Positions 1 through 10,142 of a stretch of DNA of 34,511 nucleotides are shown here, piece by piece. Numbering within the stretch: position 1 is the first letter of the stretch; each line of letters opens with the position of its first letter. Below the pieces are notes generated by a model. The model searched no databases. It worked only from the letters and a program-made list of their open reading frames with translations, and had not been told where the DNA came from. The translations under genes and the position numbers were made by a program. Source of the stretch: CAZBDV01 sp964490765 (GTDB taxonomy: Bacteria > Cloacimonadota > Cloacimonadia > Cloacimonadales > JAJBBL01); NCBI GenBank assembly GCA_964490765.1, contig CAZBDV010000022.1, forward strand, positions 1-34,511. Direction: 5' to 3'.

Positions 1-2707
1 AGAGCTGGGCAAGTCCGAACATATCAGCCCGGTTGATAATTATCGTATTAGCATTTGGTATATCGATACCTGACTCGATAATCGTGGTAGCGACGAGTAC
101 ATCGAAGGACTTATCGTAGAAATCTAGCATGATCTTTTCCAGCAACCGTTCCGGCATCTGGCCGTGCCCCACCGCTATCTTAGCTTTGGGTAGTAACTCC
201 CGCAGTTCGTCGGCTACCGTCTCGATCGTCTCTACCCGGTTGTGTAGAAAGAGGATTTGCCCTCCCCTTTCCAGTTCACGAAGGATCGCATCCTTGATGA
301 TCTCCCGGTCATAATGGATTATCATCGTCCTGATGGGTAATCTTGCCTTCGGTGAGGTCTGCATCAGAGACATCTCCTTGAATCTTGCCAGGGCCATACT
401 CAATGTTCGGGGAATGGGTGTTGCTGACATATAAAGTGTATCGACATTGGATTTCAACTGTCGTAACTTATCCTTGTGTCTAACCCCGAAACGGTGTTCT
501 TCATCGATTATAAGGAGTCCAAGTCTTCGGAACTTTACATCTCGAGAGAGAAGCCTGTGGGTTCCGATAGCAATATCGATCTCACCCTTGCCGATCTTTA
601 TGACATCGTCTTTGAGCTGTTTCGTCGTTCTGAACCTACTGAACATGGCTATATTGATCGGATACTGGGCAAGCCTTTCACGAAAGACAAGATAGTGCTG
701 CTCGGCCAGAAGTGTGGTAGGAACAAGTACCGCCACCTGCCAGCCACTGGTTACTGCTTTGAAGGCTGCTCTTATCGCTACCTCGGTCTTGCCGAATCCT
801 ACATCTCCACAGAGTAATCGTTCCATTGGGCTGGGTTGTTCCATATCACGTTTTATCTCTTCTATAGCCCGCTTCTGGTCAGGTGTATCTTCATATATGA
901 ATGACTCTTCGAGATCCTGCTGCCAGACTGAGTCATTATCGAAAACGATACCTGCCCTGGTCGATCTCTCAGCATAGAGTTTGACCAGGTCGTCTGCAAT
1001 CATCTCGATTTGCTTTTTTGCCCGGTTCTTGACTGCTTCCCACCTCTTGCTTCCCAGCTTATTGATCTCCGGCCTGACACCCTCATCAGCAACAAACCGG
1101 TTGACCAGTTTCAACTGGAAAGTGGGGAAATAGACTCTGGCATTCTCGGCATAGCGGATGGAGAGGCATTCGATGTTTATCCCACTGACCGTCATCAGTT
1201 TCAAACCTTCATAGACACCGATCCCGTGATCAATATGGACGATATAGTCCCCCGGAGTAAGAGTTTCATAGTCGATCAGAGTCTCGGAACTGGTAAAATA
1301 CTCCTGAAATCTCTTCTGCTTATAGCGGTTATAGATTTCATGGTCAGTAAAAACAGCCAGTTTGGCATCTTCCAGATTGAAACCACGGTGCAGTACACCA
1401 ATAGAGAATTCGAGTTTCTCCTCGTACTCCACAAGAAGTTCTTTCATTCTGTTACTCTGGCTCCTGTTATCCGACTGAATAATCACATGCCACCCTTCTG
1501 CAAGTTTTGTATCGAGTATCCGCCGGAGAATGTTCAACTCCCCGTTCATACTGCTCTGAGAGGAAAAAGGTGTCATCAGGCTCTCTTTAATCAGGTCCCC
1601 CTCCTGCAGATAGGCAGAGAGGAAGAGATGACGCTGCTGCTTCTGTCTGGTAGCTAACCATTCGAATGAGCAGAACATCTGATCCGGTTCCGGTAATCTG
1701 GATCTATCTGATCTCTTTTTACTCTTATTCTCCAGTAACTTCTTATTATACAACTCTCTCGTCTCTTCCTGAAACTCAGAGGCTATACTTTTCAGGTAGT
1801 GATATTCGTCATAGATAGTAAATGTCCGTTCTGGCAGGAGATAGTCGTAGAGAGTAGCAGTCTCCGGGTACAACAGTGATACATCCTGTTCTATCCCTTC
1901 GTAGAGCCCGATATTATGTATCCTTTCCCAGTGATGAGAATCCTGAGTGGAGATATGATCGAGGAACACCTCTCTGACAGGTAGTATAGAGAAGAACTCT
2001 CTCTTATCACCGGTAGAGCGTTGAGTCCTTGGATCGAAGAAACGGCAGGACTCGACGGTGTCACCAAAAAACTCCAGCCTGACAGGTAGTTTCGGTGTAT
2101 CTCCCAGTGAAGGAGAGTATATATCTACTATCCCGCCTCGTCGGGCCAGATCACCAACCTGAGAGACTTCCGACTCGTGATTATAACCTATACTGATCAA
2201 CCTGGAGCATAGCTGATCTATATCGTAATCTTCTCCCTGTCTGATCTCGATAATATTCTCCCTGAATATCCCGGGAGCAACCATAATACGTAAAAGATTC
2301 TTGATAGAGATAATTACGATCAACTGTCTCTGTCCGGAATCTATTAGCCTGTTATCTCTCTGTAGAATTCTGGCCAGCCCTTCGATCCGTTGAGCTCTTA
2401 TTGAGAAATGAGGTGATCTCTCCTCATAGGGGAGGGTTTCGAAATCGGGTATGAAAACAACATTCTCTTTCCCGGCAAGTAAGCTGAGATCATCAAGATA
2501 CTCTTCAGCTCTATTATCGTCGCTTGTGACTAGCAGAACCGACAGTTCCCGTCTCATCGATTCGAATACCCGGGCAGCGAGAAGAGCTTTCGTACTCAAA
2601 TTTAGCTGATAGCAGAGGAGGCCTTCTTTTGCTGCTGCAATGTAATTATCGAATTTCATGAGAAATTCGGAACGGTTCAGGTATGGTTTCAGGTTTTCGT
2701 ATATCAT
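1..2707 (-). CDS. mfd: Transcription-repair coupling factor Mfd (3' end beyond window)
   Basis: Mfd is an ATP-driven translocase that removes RNA polymerase stalled at DNA lesions and recruits UvrA for nucleotide excision repair. The reading frame is open from the ATG at 2707 to the left edge, giving about 902 residues of a family usually near 1150. Visible landmarks are an RNA-polymerase-interaction domain around residues 485-580 (GDYIVHIDHGIGVYEG), Walker A GDVGFGKTEVA from residue 634, the DEEHRFG helicase box at 735-741, SATPIPRTL, and ESGIDIPNANTIII followed by FGLAQL at the very edge. The final helicase motif (RGRVGR) and the C-terminal autoinhibitory domain are outside the window. An AAAGAG site lies just before the start. 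It is the last visible gene of the minus-strand PAD-coaX-sprA-mfd series, 100 bases after sprA. I saw no break in the parts I translated. Confidence 0.96.
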   Translation of the reverse strand, partial: MIYENLKPYLNRSEFLMKFDNYIAAAKEGLLCYQLNLSTKALLAARVFESMRRELSVLLVTSDDNRAEEYLDDLSLLAGKENVVFIPDFETLPYEERSPHFSIRAQRIEGLARILQRDNRLIDSGQRQLIVIISIKNLLRIMVAPGIFRENIIEIRQGEDYDIDQLCSRLISIGYNHESEVSQVGDLARRGGIVDIYSPSLGDTPKLPVRLEFFGDTVESCRFFDPRTQRSTGDKREFFSILPVREVFLDHISTQDSHHWERIHNIGLYEGIEQDVSLLYPETATLYDYLLPERTFTIYDEYHYLKSIASEFQEETRELYNKKLLENKSKKRSDRSRLPEPDQMFCSFEWLATRQKQQRHLFLSAYLQEGDLIKESLMTPFSSQSSMNGELNILRRILDTKLAEGWHVIIQSDNRSQSNRMKELLVEYEEKLEFSIGVLHRGFNLEDAKLAVFTDHEIYNRYKQKRFQEYFTSSETLIDYETLTPGDYIVHIDHGIGVYEGLKLMTVSGINIECLSIRYAENARVYFPTFQLKLVNRFVADEGVRPEINKLGSKRWEAVKNRAKKQIEMIADDLVKLYAERSTRAGIVFDNDSVWQQDLEESFIYEDTPDQKRAIEEIKRDMEQPSPMERLLCGDVGFGKTEVAIRAAFKAVTSGWQVAVLVPTTLLAEQHYLVFRERLAQYPINIAMFSRFRTTKQLKDDVIKIGKGEIDIAIGTHRLLSRDVKFRRLGLLIIDEEHRFGVRHKDKLRQLKSNVDTLYMSATPIPRTLSMALARFKEMSLMQTSPKARLPIRTMIIHYDREIIKDAILRELERGGQILFLHNRVETIETVADELRELLPKAKIAVGHGQMPERLLEKIMLDFYDKSFDVLVATTIIESGIDIPNANTIIINRADMFGLAQL

Positions 2708-2729
2708 ATCTCTTTACTTCACAACTGTG

Positions 2730-2743
2730 CTAAACCGGTTCTC
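2730..2743 (-). repeat. Intergenic 14-mer GAGAACCGGTTWAG, copy 1 (sprA-mfd gap)
   Basis: On the minus strand this reads GAGAACCGGTTTAG and contains the palindrome AACCGGTT. It matches the element in the PAD-coaX gap (10143-10156) at 13 of 14 bases. Both copies lie between co-directional genes, upstream of the next start. Function is unknown: it could be a regulatory or RNA-processing site, or coincidence, since ACCGGT also occurs inside genes here. Confidence 0.35.
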
Positions 2744-2807
2744 AGTGGTTATACGGATTTGATCCTGACAGCCTCAACTATCATACAAACAATCTCAAAA
2801 CACTCTC

Positions 2808-5800
2808 TTAGAATAGCACTTCAACCCAGACACTGAGAGTAAAAATTCTCAAGGAATCATCTCTTCTCTTATCGTTAGAGATCTCGTAACTGCTCAACAT
2901 TCCACCTTTGATGTTGCGACTGAAATTATAGGTTAGTTGTGGTGTTACGGTATATCTCTCTGTATTGCGGTCAACAAGTGTATCCTGCATACCCTTATTG
3001 GAGCTCTTCGACCTTTCCCAGCTGCCACCCAGTTCTGCCGTTAATTCGTTAGTAATCGGCATCCTCTGTGAAAAGAAGGGAAGCTTGATTCCCTGTGGTG
3101 AACGGAAAGAATAGGCAAGATTCGCGTTCAGGGCACTGTTCTGAGTTTTCTGTATAGCATCGAAGGTCTCCCTGTGGGTAGTGGTCTCTGATTGTGAGTA
3201 GTTGAGACTCAAAGAGGAGGTGATATTGTTTATCCAGTTAGCGTGCCAGGAGATAAGGGGGGAAAAGCTATGAGTTTCTGTCCTGGCAGTAGGTTTATCC
3301 CAATCGGGTTGATCCCAGTCAATAGTACCTCTCACCCTTTCCGTAAATGTATAGTTACTGCTCAATCTGGAGCTTGTGAGGAATCTCTCCCCTCTGATGA
3401 TTCTCTCAAAGCCTGTCAGTGTAAGCCTGACATTGGGGAATACAGTAGTAACCTCTTTCTGACTGGCGGTTGAGTAACGACGATCGATAGTCAGAGAGTA
3501 GTTCCATGTAGTCGTCAGATTGGAGAGCAATGGATACCCTGTGGATAGAGTATAGGCATCACGAAGATTTTTCATATCCAGTTCTTCACTCTCATTATCG
3601 ATATAACCAGGCAATCCTAACTGGTAGGGGAAGGGTGGCCGTTCATCCCAGCGGGAATATCTGCTCCCGAAAGTATTATCGTAAGAGAAAGTTATATTCT
3701 CTAATCTGGCAATATAGGAGAGCACTCTGGCCCACAGCCTCTGTTCCTCGACTGTCTCACTATCCTTAGCTCCTTCCTTCTTCTCCTCTTCTCTCTCTTT
3801 ATCCTCTTCCGATCTGCCTGACTCCTCTGCTCGCCTTCTCTCCTCTTCTTCTCTCCTTTTTATCTCCTCTTCCAATCGTCTCTTCTCTTCATCCTCGGTC
3901 TGGCCCGGGTTGCCGCCAAATGGATCTTTATCTCCGGGAGGAAAGAAGCCGTCCCCGTCGGGATTGTATCCATCTCTGTCGTCCCATCCTTCTATCCCGT
4001 CAGGATACTGGAAAGGATCTTCACGGTATTCTTCACTCCTGGGCAGTTCTTTTACTCTAATTCCATAACGGTTCATCAATCCGGTCAGAAGATCCCTGTT
4101 TTTCAGAGTTACATTAGCTCTGATATTACGGTTTACATTACCCTCGAACTCGTAAGTACTCTCCTCATCGGGCTGTTGACCGTAATAACCCGATTGCAAT
4201 GGCCTCTGTCTCTCGCTGTAACGGACACTACCGGTAGCATTGACATTAAATATCTGCTGCAGGTAGTTTGGTGTGTAATTCAGGCTCAGATTATGGTCTC
4301 GTTCTGTTTCTGTACCAATAGGAAGAAAATCCCAGAGCCTCATCGATCTGGTCAGGTCACGTTTCTGTGAAAAGCCAAGAGTTGATTTGATATCGGTTGT
4401 AATGTCATAGTTTATAGTTGTTGAGAGATTGAGTTCTTCTCTGTCTATAGAATATCTGTCCCGAGCCCATTTAACATCTAACGAATCGGGAAGATTGGTA
4501 TCCCATCGCCATCTTCGTGGAGATTCTGAACGATAATTGATCGTATTATTGAACTGATGTGGGAAGAAATATAGTGAATAATTAGAACCGAGCCTGACAC
4601 CAAGGCTCTCTTTCGGGAGCGAGAGATTATAGGTTACATTTCCGGTATAGATCATTGTCGTATCAGCTGTTGTGGCGGTTAAATTCTGATTCTGCCTGAT
4701 GTTAGCCCGCAACGAAGTGTTCCGCAGCGTATACTGCAACCATTTGCTGCGGGGTGTTGTCGTCTGGCTGAACGAAATCTCAGCACTCTGCGTGAGTGTC
4801 TCTCTCTTCTCCCGCTCTTTCTCCACAGGGTCAACTATATCTTCTCGGAGAATATCGGAATTGGATTTATAGCGTGGAATACCGTAAGATTGGTTTCTCA
4901 TCAGGGTCAGAGGCAAATTGAATCCCCATTCCGCGGGTAAAAACTTGTGGAGATTGTAACGATTCGTGATATCGAAAGTGACTGATTCTTCACTCGTAGT
5001 ACGTGGGGTTCTCGTCCTGGCAGTACTAGTATTGAAATTTTCCGACCGCCATACGAGCCCGACATTGAGAGTCGAGAAATCAGCAAAAGTTGTATTCAGG
5101 GTAGTTCTCGCCGCAAAACCTATATCTTCATAAGGTTCAGCAACCCTGATCTCATTTATATAAACCCTTCCGTTGAAGGTTCGGCTCCCTCTATTGACCA
5201 GACCAACAGCCATCTCCCGCACGTTAGTTAAGGTCACACGGTTTCCTTTCACTTTGACATAGAGTGAATCGGGTTCGTTATTCACTACTATAGGGAGAGA
5301 AGCTTCGTATTCATCATTAACCGACTCGAGATACTGCTTGAGTGAGGTGAGTTCACCGAAATCCAGTTCAATCTCATACCAGTTATCTATATGCATCTTA
5401 TTGCCGTCGGCATTATAGGATACTGCCTCTATAGGATAACGCATTTCGTAATAATTCAAAGAATCGGCCCCGACACGGAATATAACTTCCTGATCACCCT
5501 TCTGATAGGTAAACTCATCGCCACGCTCTCTTTCCAGATAAACCCAGTATCTAATCTTACCGTAGGAGAGGAGACTCTGAGCATCACGGAACCGCTGTAT
5601 ATTGAGAGCATAGTGGTTCTCCTGCAGGTTACGGTAGTCAACTGTTAAGGACTGTTCCAGGAGAGGCACTCCATCTTCGATAATCGTCGTTCCTGGTGGT
5701 GAAACGTAATGATCACGGTTATTCTGGTTATCGACAACCCCTACAGACATTGATTCGTTATTATTCTCCAGCTCGATGGGGGTAATGACTCTGTCATTGG

Positions 5801-8800
5801 TAATATCTTTGATAACCCCTTCCTGCCACTTGTTGCCGATAATCTCCAGCCGGGCTAGTTGAACTCTGGTAACTTCCTCGACCTCCAGCCAGATACGAGC
5901 AAAACTGATCCTGCGCAAATTCGGCTGAGTTCCGACCTCCGTCTTTACTATGAAGTCATCAATCGGTATTCGATAAAGACGCCAGCCGTTATATTCACTC
6001 TCGTAGTCATAGCTGTTCAGATTCACCGAATACTGGAAGTAACGGTTGAGAGTGTCGAGCATGGTATTGCCATTCAGATCTTCTGTATCGAGCAACTGGT
6101 TCCCCGAAGTACCGTTTATGAATGGATAGTCTCCGTATTCGTTCTGATCTGTATTGAAGTTGTCCCAGGGATCATCTCCGGGTTCACCTTCTGGTATTCT
6201 ATCCAGTCCAATATCTTCGCCGGGATTGAGTACTCCATCGACTTTACCGAATTCTCCAGCCCCATCTTCCGTATTCAGGACCCCTTCGCCACCGTTCCAG
6301 ACATAGAAATCCTCACTGATATCGCCAAGGTCGATATGGAGAGTCACTGAAGGTTCATGATTTTGAAAGGGATACTGGTCTACCTTGGCCAGTACTTCAA
6401 TATACTTCCTCTCTGAAAAGTCGAGCTCGTTACCGAGATAGCGCATAATCCCTGCCCAGTATTGATCGGTGATATTCGGATTGGAAATCTCAGGGGGAAC
6501 ACCCCTCAAGGTCAAAACCTGAACCTTCTCCCTTCTCTCTTTGACAGTAAGAAATTCGGGGCTGAAAACATCCTCGGCATAGACATTATCAGGATTATAC
6601 CAGTTAGGACGAGCCCTTTTTGATCCGACATTCACCGGTTCGCTGGCCGGTGACCAGCCAAGTCTACTCAAACCAAGCGGATAGGAATCGACAATGGTCT
6701 CCATATCGTCGAGATACGCCTCTTTTCTGTCAGGCTGATCCTTATGACCGTAGATGTTGGGAAGGGTCATTGCCACCTCACCTGACAACCTGACCCGGGA
6801 ATCAGCATCAGTTCTGATCAGCGGTATGGCATCAACCAGCTTTGTCAGGATGGGTGGTTCAAATTCTATCCGCCCGTCTATATCGGCCATAATAAGGCTA
6901 CGATTCTCACTCCCTATACGAGGTCTGCGATCTGAAGTCTTCTCCGAATGATAGATAAAGGTTCCACCCAGTTGGGTTATGTCACTCAACTGCCAGTCAG
7001 CTCGTAAGCCCATCAATGATTTTGACTCCACGGCAAAGAGAGGCCTGTATTCATAGTTTATTTCAATATTGGCATCTGGTCCGGGGCTGTAACCGGACAA
7101 GAAACGCACGGTGCCGAAATCGTAATCGACGAGATAATGCACATTCTCCTGGAGAGTTTCCCTGTCGACCACTACTCTAACAGAACCAGGGAGCAGGTTC
7201 ATCTGTCCCAGTTCTATTACTTCTCGACCCACTTTACCGACAACAGACATATAGATCCTAATCTGTTCCCAGTCAGTAGAGCTGAAGGTCTCCTGTTCAT
7301 AGATAATACCATCGGAAAACTCTCTGAACGGTTCAATAAAGGGTATGATAATGAAACCGGTCGCGAGATTGACAGTTCGGTCGTTACCATCAATAATTCC
7401 CTCGCCGGTAGTATCCAGTCTGAGGTAATCGTTGATCTCTATACCGGCAGGTACTATCGATTCATCAACATAGTAATTGAGCGTTCCATCCGGATTTATT
7501 GTAAAGAAATTCAACCGGAAACCCTCATTTTCGATATTTGTCCTGTTGAGATTATATATATTCCTCACCTGCAGAGGCCAGGTATCTGTATCTTCGACAC
7601 CCTGATTCTGGCGTCGAATAATCTTGACCTGCAATTGCGTCTCATCAGGGTTCCCAATCTGAACCCCATCCATCTGGGTGTAGACGATCCCTATCGTGTT
7701 ACGTCTGTCTATATTTCTGTTCATTCTGAGTATCCCGGTATCGTAATCTATATAGAAATCGGTTATCTCCTCCAGGATTTCGAACTCATAGGGCTCTATC
7801 ATACTGGGGTCCTCGCCGATTTCCCAGCCCGGAACAGTATTTTCGGAATAATTTGCCTGTCCGGTATCCAGATAGACCCGAAAGGGATAAGTCTTATCAG
7901 GAAGCAAGCCCGGGTTGGCAATTATCCAGTCGCCTTCGGCAGTTGTTCTGATAGCATTATTCTCGTAACCGTTGTATCCTTCATTCTCGTCATAAAGATC
8001 GAATAACTCATAAGGATCGGCTATGTAGTAATGAGTTCTGTTAACGAAATCACGACTCCGATATTGCAGGGAATCAGCTGCATCTGTTCCTGTGAATCTT
8101 CTACTATGCCGTTCTGATTCTTCTGTACTCGCTATCGCAGTAATAGAGAGATCACCGATCTGGAAATCACCTCTGACACCGAAGAGCCCTGTAGAAGAAG
8201 CAGAATAGCGAATGAATTCCGAACCGGTAAGAGCCAGAGAAATATTACCTGCCTTGACGGATTGCACGATTTCATCTTCATCACCCCGATATTCAATCTC
8301 GATTGTGCTCGGATCACCAAAAGGAGTATCGGTAGCCGAAGTGTGTCGAACATTGACAAATATCTTCTCTCCTATAGTTCCCCTCAACTGTAGATTGAGG
8401 TCCTGTCGCATCTCAAGGCTGAAAGTAGATTCTCCACCAGTTTCATATTGAATTTCGTTATCTCGTTTCGTCGAACTACCCGATATAGTGAGTTTCTGGC
8501 TTCCGGAGAGGCTTAACCTGCTGGGCCGGTCTCCGATAAAGCGGCGAACAGATCTTGGCAGAGCTGGTAGATCGATGACAATATCGGGTATCAGTCCTGC
8601 TTCGGCTTCCCGCTCCTCATCTTCCAGTAATTCCTGCATCTTCTGTGCTATCGAAGAGCGGAATTCAGAGCGGAACATATTGTTAATATAGCGGTCAAAA
8701 CTCATTCCGACAGGATAGAAAATATCTACCTCGGTTCCAAATTGTGGCTTCAGGATTATCCTTCTCTGTTCGACATCAAATTCACGGGATATATTGACTT

Positions 8801-9197
8801 GAAAACCGTCGTGAAAATAGGCATAATCACGATAGATTGATAATCCCGGTGGTATTCTGTAAATATCGATAAAGTTATCCCTGATTACCGGAAGTCCGGG
8901 CAGGTAGAACCGCATATAGCTCCGATAAGCACTCTCCCCTTCTCCATAAGTCCACTGGTCAGTCTCTTCTACCTCCAGAAAAGTCTCAAGAATTCCCTCA
9001 TCCAGATCTTCCAGAGATTCGACAGACTCGTCGAGAAAATGATTGTTATCTTCATCCCCTTCAGTCATAACAAAAAAAACCGGATCAAAGCTATGCCCGG
9101 GATTTTCATAAGGCAAATTACTCAGATTCGGTGATGCAGTTAACATTACTGTCAGACTGATAATGACTATGGAGACAAGAGAGAATTTATGTATCAT
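2808..9197 (-). CDS. sprA: SprA, type IX secretion system outer-membrane translocon
   Basis: SprA (Sov in Porphyromonas) is the very large beta-barrel through which T9SS cargo crosses the outer membrane. This protein has 2129 residues; known homologues are roughly 2300-2500. An N-terminal signal peptide (MIHKFSLVSIVIISLTVMLTA) is followed by an acidic stretch. The SprA_N-type region is recognisable near residues 285-345 (FGDPSTIEIEYRGDEDEI, then AGNISLALTGSEFI and STGLFGVRG). A DTEDLNGN acidic segment lies near 1035-1050. The C-terminal half is rich in alternating, aromatic-ending strands and finishes ...LSVWVEVLF, with the terminal Phe expected of an outer-membrane barrel. Oddity: a Glu/Arg/Lys-rich stretch at about residues 1767-1817. 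It follows coaX by 86 bases and shares a strand with a T9SS cargo gene. Identification is by family resemblance. Confidence 0.93.
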   Translation of the reverse strand: MIHKFSLVSIVIISLTVMLTASPNLSNLPYENPGHSFDPVFFVMTEGDEDNNHFLDESVESLEDLDEGILETFLEVEETDQWTYGEGESAYRSYMRFYLPGLPVIRDNFIDIYRIPPGLSIYRDYAYFHDGFQVNISREFDVEQRRIILKPQFGTEVDIFYPVGMSFDRYINNMFRSEFRSSIAQKMQELLEDEEREAEAGLIPDIVIDLPALPRSVRRFIGDRPSRLSLSGSQKLTISGSSTKRDNEIQYETGGESTFSLEMRQDLNLQLRGTIGEKIFVNVRHTSATDTPFGDPSTIEIEYRGDEDEIVQSVKAGNISLALTGSEFIRYSASSTGLFGVRGDFQIGDLSITAIASTEESERHSRRFTGTDAADSLQYRSRDFVNRTHYYIADPYELFDLYDENEGYNGYENNAIRTTAEGDWIIANPGLLPDKTYPFRVYLDTGQANYSENTVPGWEIGEDPSMIEPYEFEILEEITDFYIDYDTGILRMNRNIDRRNTIGIVYTQMDGVQIGNPDETQLQVKIIRRQNQGVEDTDTWPLQVRNIYNLNRTNIENEGFRLNFFTINPDGTLNYYVDESIVPAGIEINDYLRLDTTGEGIIDGNDRTVNLATGFIIIPFIEPFREFSDGIIYEQETFSSTDWEQIRIYMSVVGKVGREVIELGQMNLLPGSVRVVVDRETLQENVHYLVDYDFGTVRFLSGYSPGPDANIEINYEYRPLFAVESKSLMGLRADWQLSDITQLGGTFIYHSEKTSDRRPRIGSENRSLIMADIDGRIEFEPPILTKLVDAIPLIRTDADSRVRLSGEVAMTLPNIYGHKDQPDRKEAYLDDMETIVDSYPLGLSRLGWSPASEPVNVGSKRARPNWYNPDNVYAEDVFSPEFLTVKERREKVQVLTLRGVPPEISNPNITDQYWAGIMRYLGNELDFSERKYIEVLAKVDQYPFQNHEPSVTLHIDLGDISEDFYVWNGGEGVLNTEDGAGEFGKVDGVLNPGEDIGLDRIPEGEPGDDPWDNFNTDQNEYGDYPFINGTSGNQLLDTEDLNGNTMLDTLNRYFQYSVNLNSYDYESEYNGWRLYRIPIDDFIVKTEVGTQPNLRRISFARIWLEVEEVTRVQLARLEIIGNKWQEGVIKDITNDRVITPIELENNNESMSVGVVDNQNNRDHYVSPPGTTIIEDGVPLLEQSLTVDYRNLQENHYALNIQRFRDAQSLLSYGKIRYWVYLERERGDEFTYQKGDQEVIFRVGADSLNYYEMRYPIEAVSYNADGNKMHIDNWYEIELDFGELTSLKQYLESVNDEYEASLPIVVNNEPDSLYVKVKGNRVTLTNVREMAVGLVNRGSRTFNGRVYINEIRVAEPYEDIGFAARTTLNTTFADFSTLNVGLVWRSENFNTSTARTRTPRTTSEESVTFDITNRYNLHKFLPAEWGFNLPLTLMRNQSYGIPRYKSNSDILREDIVDPVEKEREKRETLTQSAEISFSQTTTPRSKWLQYTLRNTSLRANIRQNQNLTATTADTTMIYTGNVTYNLSLPKESLGVRLGSNYSLYFFPHQFNNTINYRSESPRRWRWDTNLPDSLDVKWARDRYSIDREELNLSTTINYDITTDIKSTLGFSQKRDLTRSMRLWDFLPIGTETERDHNLSLNYTPNYLQQIFNVNATGSVRYSERQRPLQSGYYGQQPDEESTYEFEGNVNRNIRANVTLKNRDLLTGLMNRYGIRVKELPRSEEYREDPFQYPDGIEGWDDRDGYNPDGDGFFPPGDKDPFGGNPGQTEDEEKRRLEEEIKRREEEERRRAEESGRSEEDKEREEEKKEGAKDSETVEEQRLWARVLSYIARLENITFSYDNTFGSRYSRWDERPPFPYQLGLPGYIDNESEELDMKNLRDAYTLSTGYPLLSNLTTTWNYSLTIDRRYSTASQKEVTTVFPNVRLTLTGFERIIRGERFLTSSRLSSNYTFTERVRGTIDWDQPDWDKPTARTETHSFSPLISWHANWINNITSSLSLNYSQSETTTHRETFDAIQKTQNSALNANLAYSFRSPQGIKLPFFSQRMPITNELTAELGGSWERSKSSNKGMQDTLVDRNTERYTVTPQLTYNFSRNIKGGMLSSYEISNDKRRDDSLRIFTLSVWVEVLF
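3745..3900 (-). other. Glu/Arg-rich low-complexity segment within sprA
   Basis: The sprA reading frame here encodes about 50 residues made almost only of Glu, Arg, Lys and Asp (for example EEEIKRREEEERRRAEE), predicted as a single charged helix or coiled coil. It follows a Gly/Asp/Pro-rich linker (GYNPDGDGFFPPGDKDPFGG) and precedes further barrel strands. The plus strand shows the matching ctcttc-rich bias. No stop or frame change is apparent. Confidence 0.8.
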
Positions 9198-9283
9198 AGC
9201 ATATCTGCTTGTGAACGGAATTACCTCAATCAGAAAATTTCAAGGGACAAATCCGGTTCAGGGTTCTTCTAAATAGTAACCTT

Positions 9284-10078
9284 TCAATCATTAACTTGTT
9301 TCACGTGCTGTAAACATATACGATATAAACCATCTATAGTCAGGGTCTTATCCAAAATTGTCTCTTCTTCCAGATTCATCTTGAGCAGGTGGGCTATGCC
9401 ACCAGTCAGGATAACTTTTAATTCTCTCAGGTGAGCATACTCTTTCTTCAACTGCCTGATAAATGAGTCAACCATATAGCTATGTCCTTTGATAATACCG
9501 GAGAGTAGAGCATCACGAGTATTAGTGCCGAGAGTACGTTGAGGGGTCTCCAACTGTATCTTCGTCAAAAGTGAAGCTCTCTGAATGAGATTAGTCGAAC
9601 TGATTATTACACCTGGAGCTATTACCGTTCCATAGAAATGGCCATCTGCCCCGACGAGCTGAATTGTTGTAGCGGTTCCGAAATCGCAGACCAGGCAATT
9701 GCTCCCGTATTTCTGCCAGGCGGCATAAGCATTGACCACCAGGTCTGCTCCGATAAAACCGGGATCATCAACAGGAAAGGTCAAACCGAGAGGGGTATAG
9801 GGAGTAACTTTGATCAACGAAGATGAGAGATACTTTTCGAATAGATGCTCGAAAATCCGGGTCAGTTCGGGAACTACCGAAGCGATACAGCAAATCTCGA
9901 TATCTTGCAGTTTGATTTGATGTTCTCCCGACAGAGAACGAAGAATAGCATAGTATTCATCTTCTGTCAGGGAGGTATTGGATCCGAGACGCCAGGAACA
10001 AATAAACCCTCTGTCGGTATAGATCCCGATCTCTATATTAGTATTACCTATATCGATCACTAAATAACGGCTCTGCAT
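9284..10078 (-). CDS. coaX: Type III pantothenate kinase
   Basis: Catalyses the first step of coenzyme A synthesis, ATP-dependent phosphorylation of pantothenate. At 264 residues it is normal for the type III (CoaX) family. Visible ASKHA-fold motifs are DIGNTN at residues 9-14 (phosphate binding), GADLVVNAYAA from 110 (the family usually has a G-x-D-R-type motif; Leu replaces Arg here), DFGTATT at 132-138 and LTGG near 224-227. The ATG at 10078 has GGAG five bases upstream. It lies between the PAD gene (77-base gap) and sprA (86-base gap), all on the minus strand, a probable operon of unrelated functions. Type III enzymes are generally not feedback-inhibited by CoA (family knowledge). Confidence 0.95.
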   Translation of the reverse strand: MQSRYLVIDIGNTNIEIGIYTDRGFICSWRLGSNTSLTEDEYYAILRSLSGEHQIKLQDIEICCIASVVPELTRIFEHLFEKYLSSSLIKVTPYTPLGLTFPVDDPGFIGADLVVNAYAAWQKYGSNCLVCDFGTATTIQLVGADGHFYGTVIAPGVIISSTNLIQRASLLTKIQLETPQRTLGTNTRDALLSGIIKGHSYMVDSFIRQLKKEYAHLRELKVILTGGIAHLLKMNLEEETILDKTLTIDGLYRICLQHVKQVND

Positions 10079-10142
10079 AAATCTCCTGTCTCAATTTTTC
10101 CGAACTGTTATCTCTTTTGAAAATATCTCCAGGACTTCCAAC

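Noticed and set aside
1010..1657. A 215-codon plus-strand open frame opposite mfd
   Set aside because: The minus strand here encodes the conserved RNA-polymerase-interaction and linker regions of Mfd; the plus-strand frame lacks recognisable features.
3780..3900. ctcttc-rich stretch as a tandem DNA repeat or microsatellite
   Set aside because: Units are irregular and the frame stays open on the minus strand; it is explained by Glu/Arg/Lys codons in sprA.
7137..8006. A 289-codon open frame on the plus strand opposite sprA
   Set aside because: It is antisense to a clearly conserved part of sprA, has no ribosome site, and its translation resembles no protein family; it is a shadow of biased codon use.
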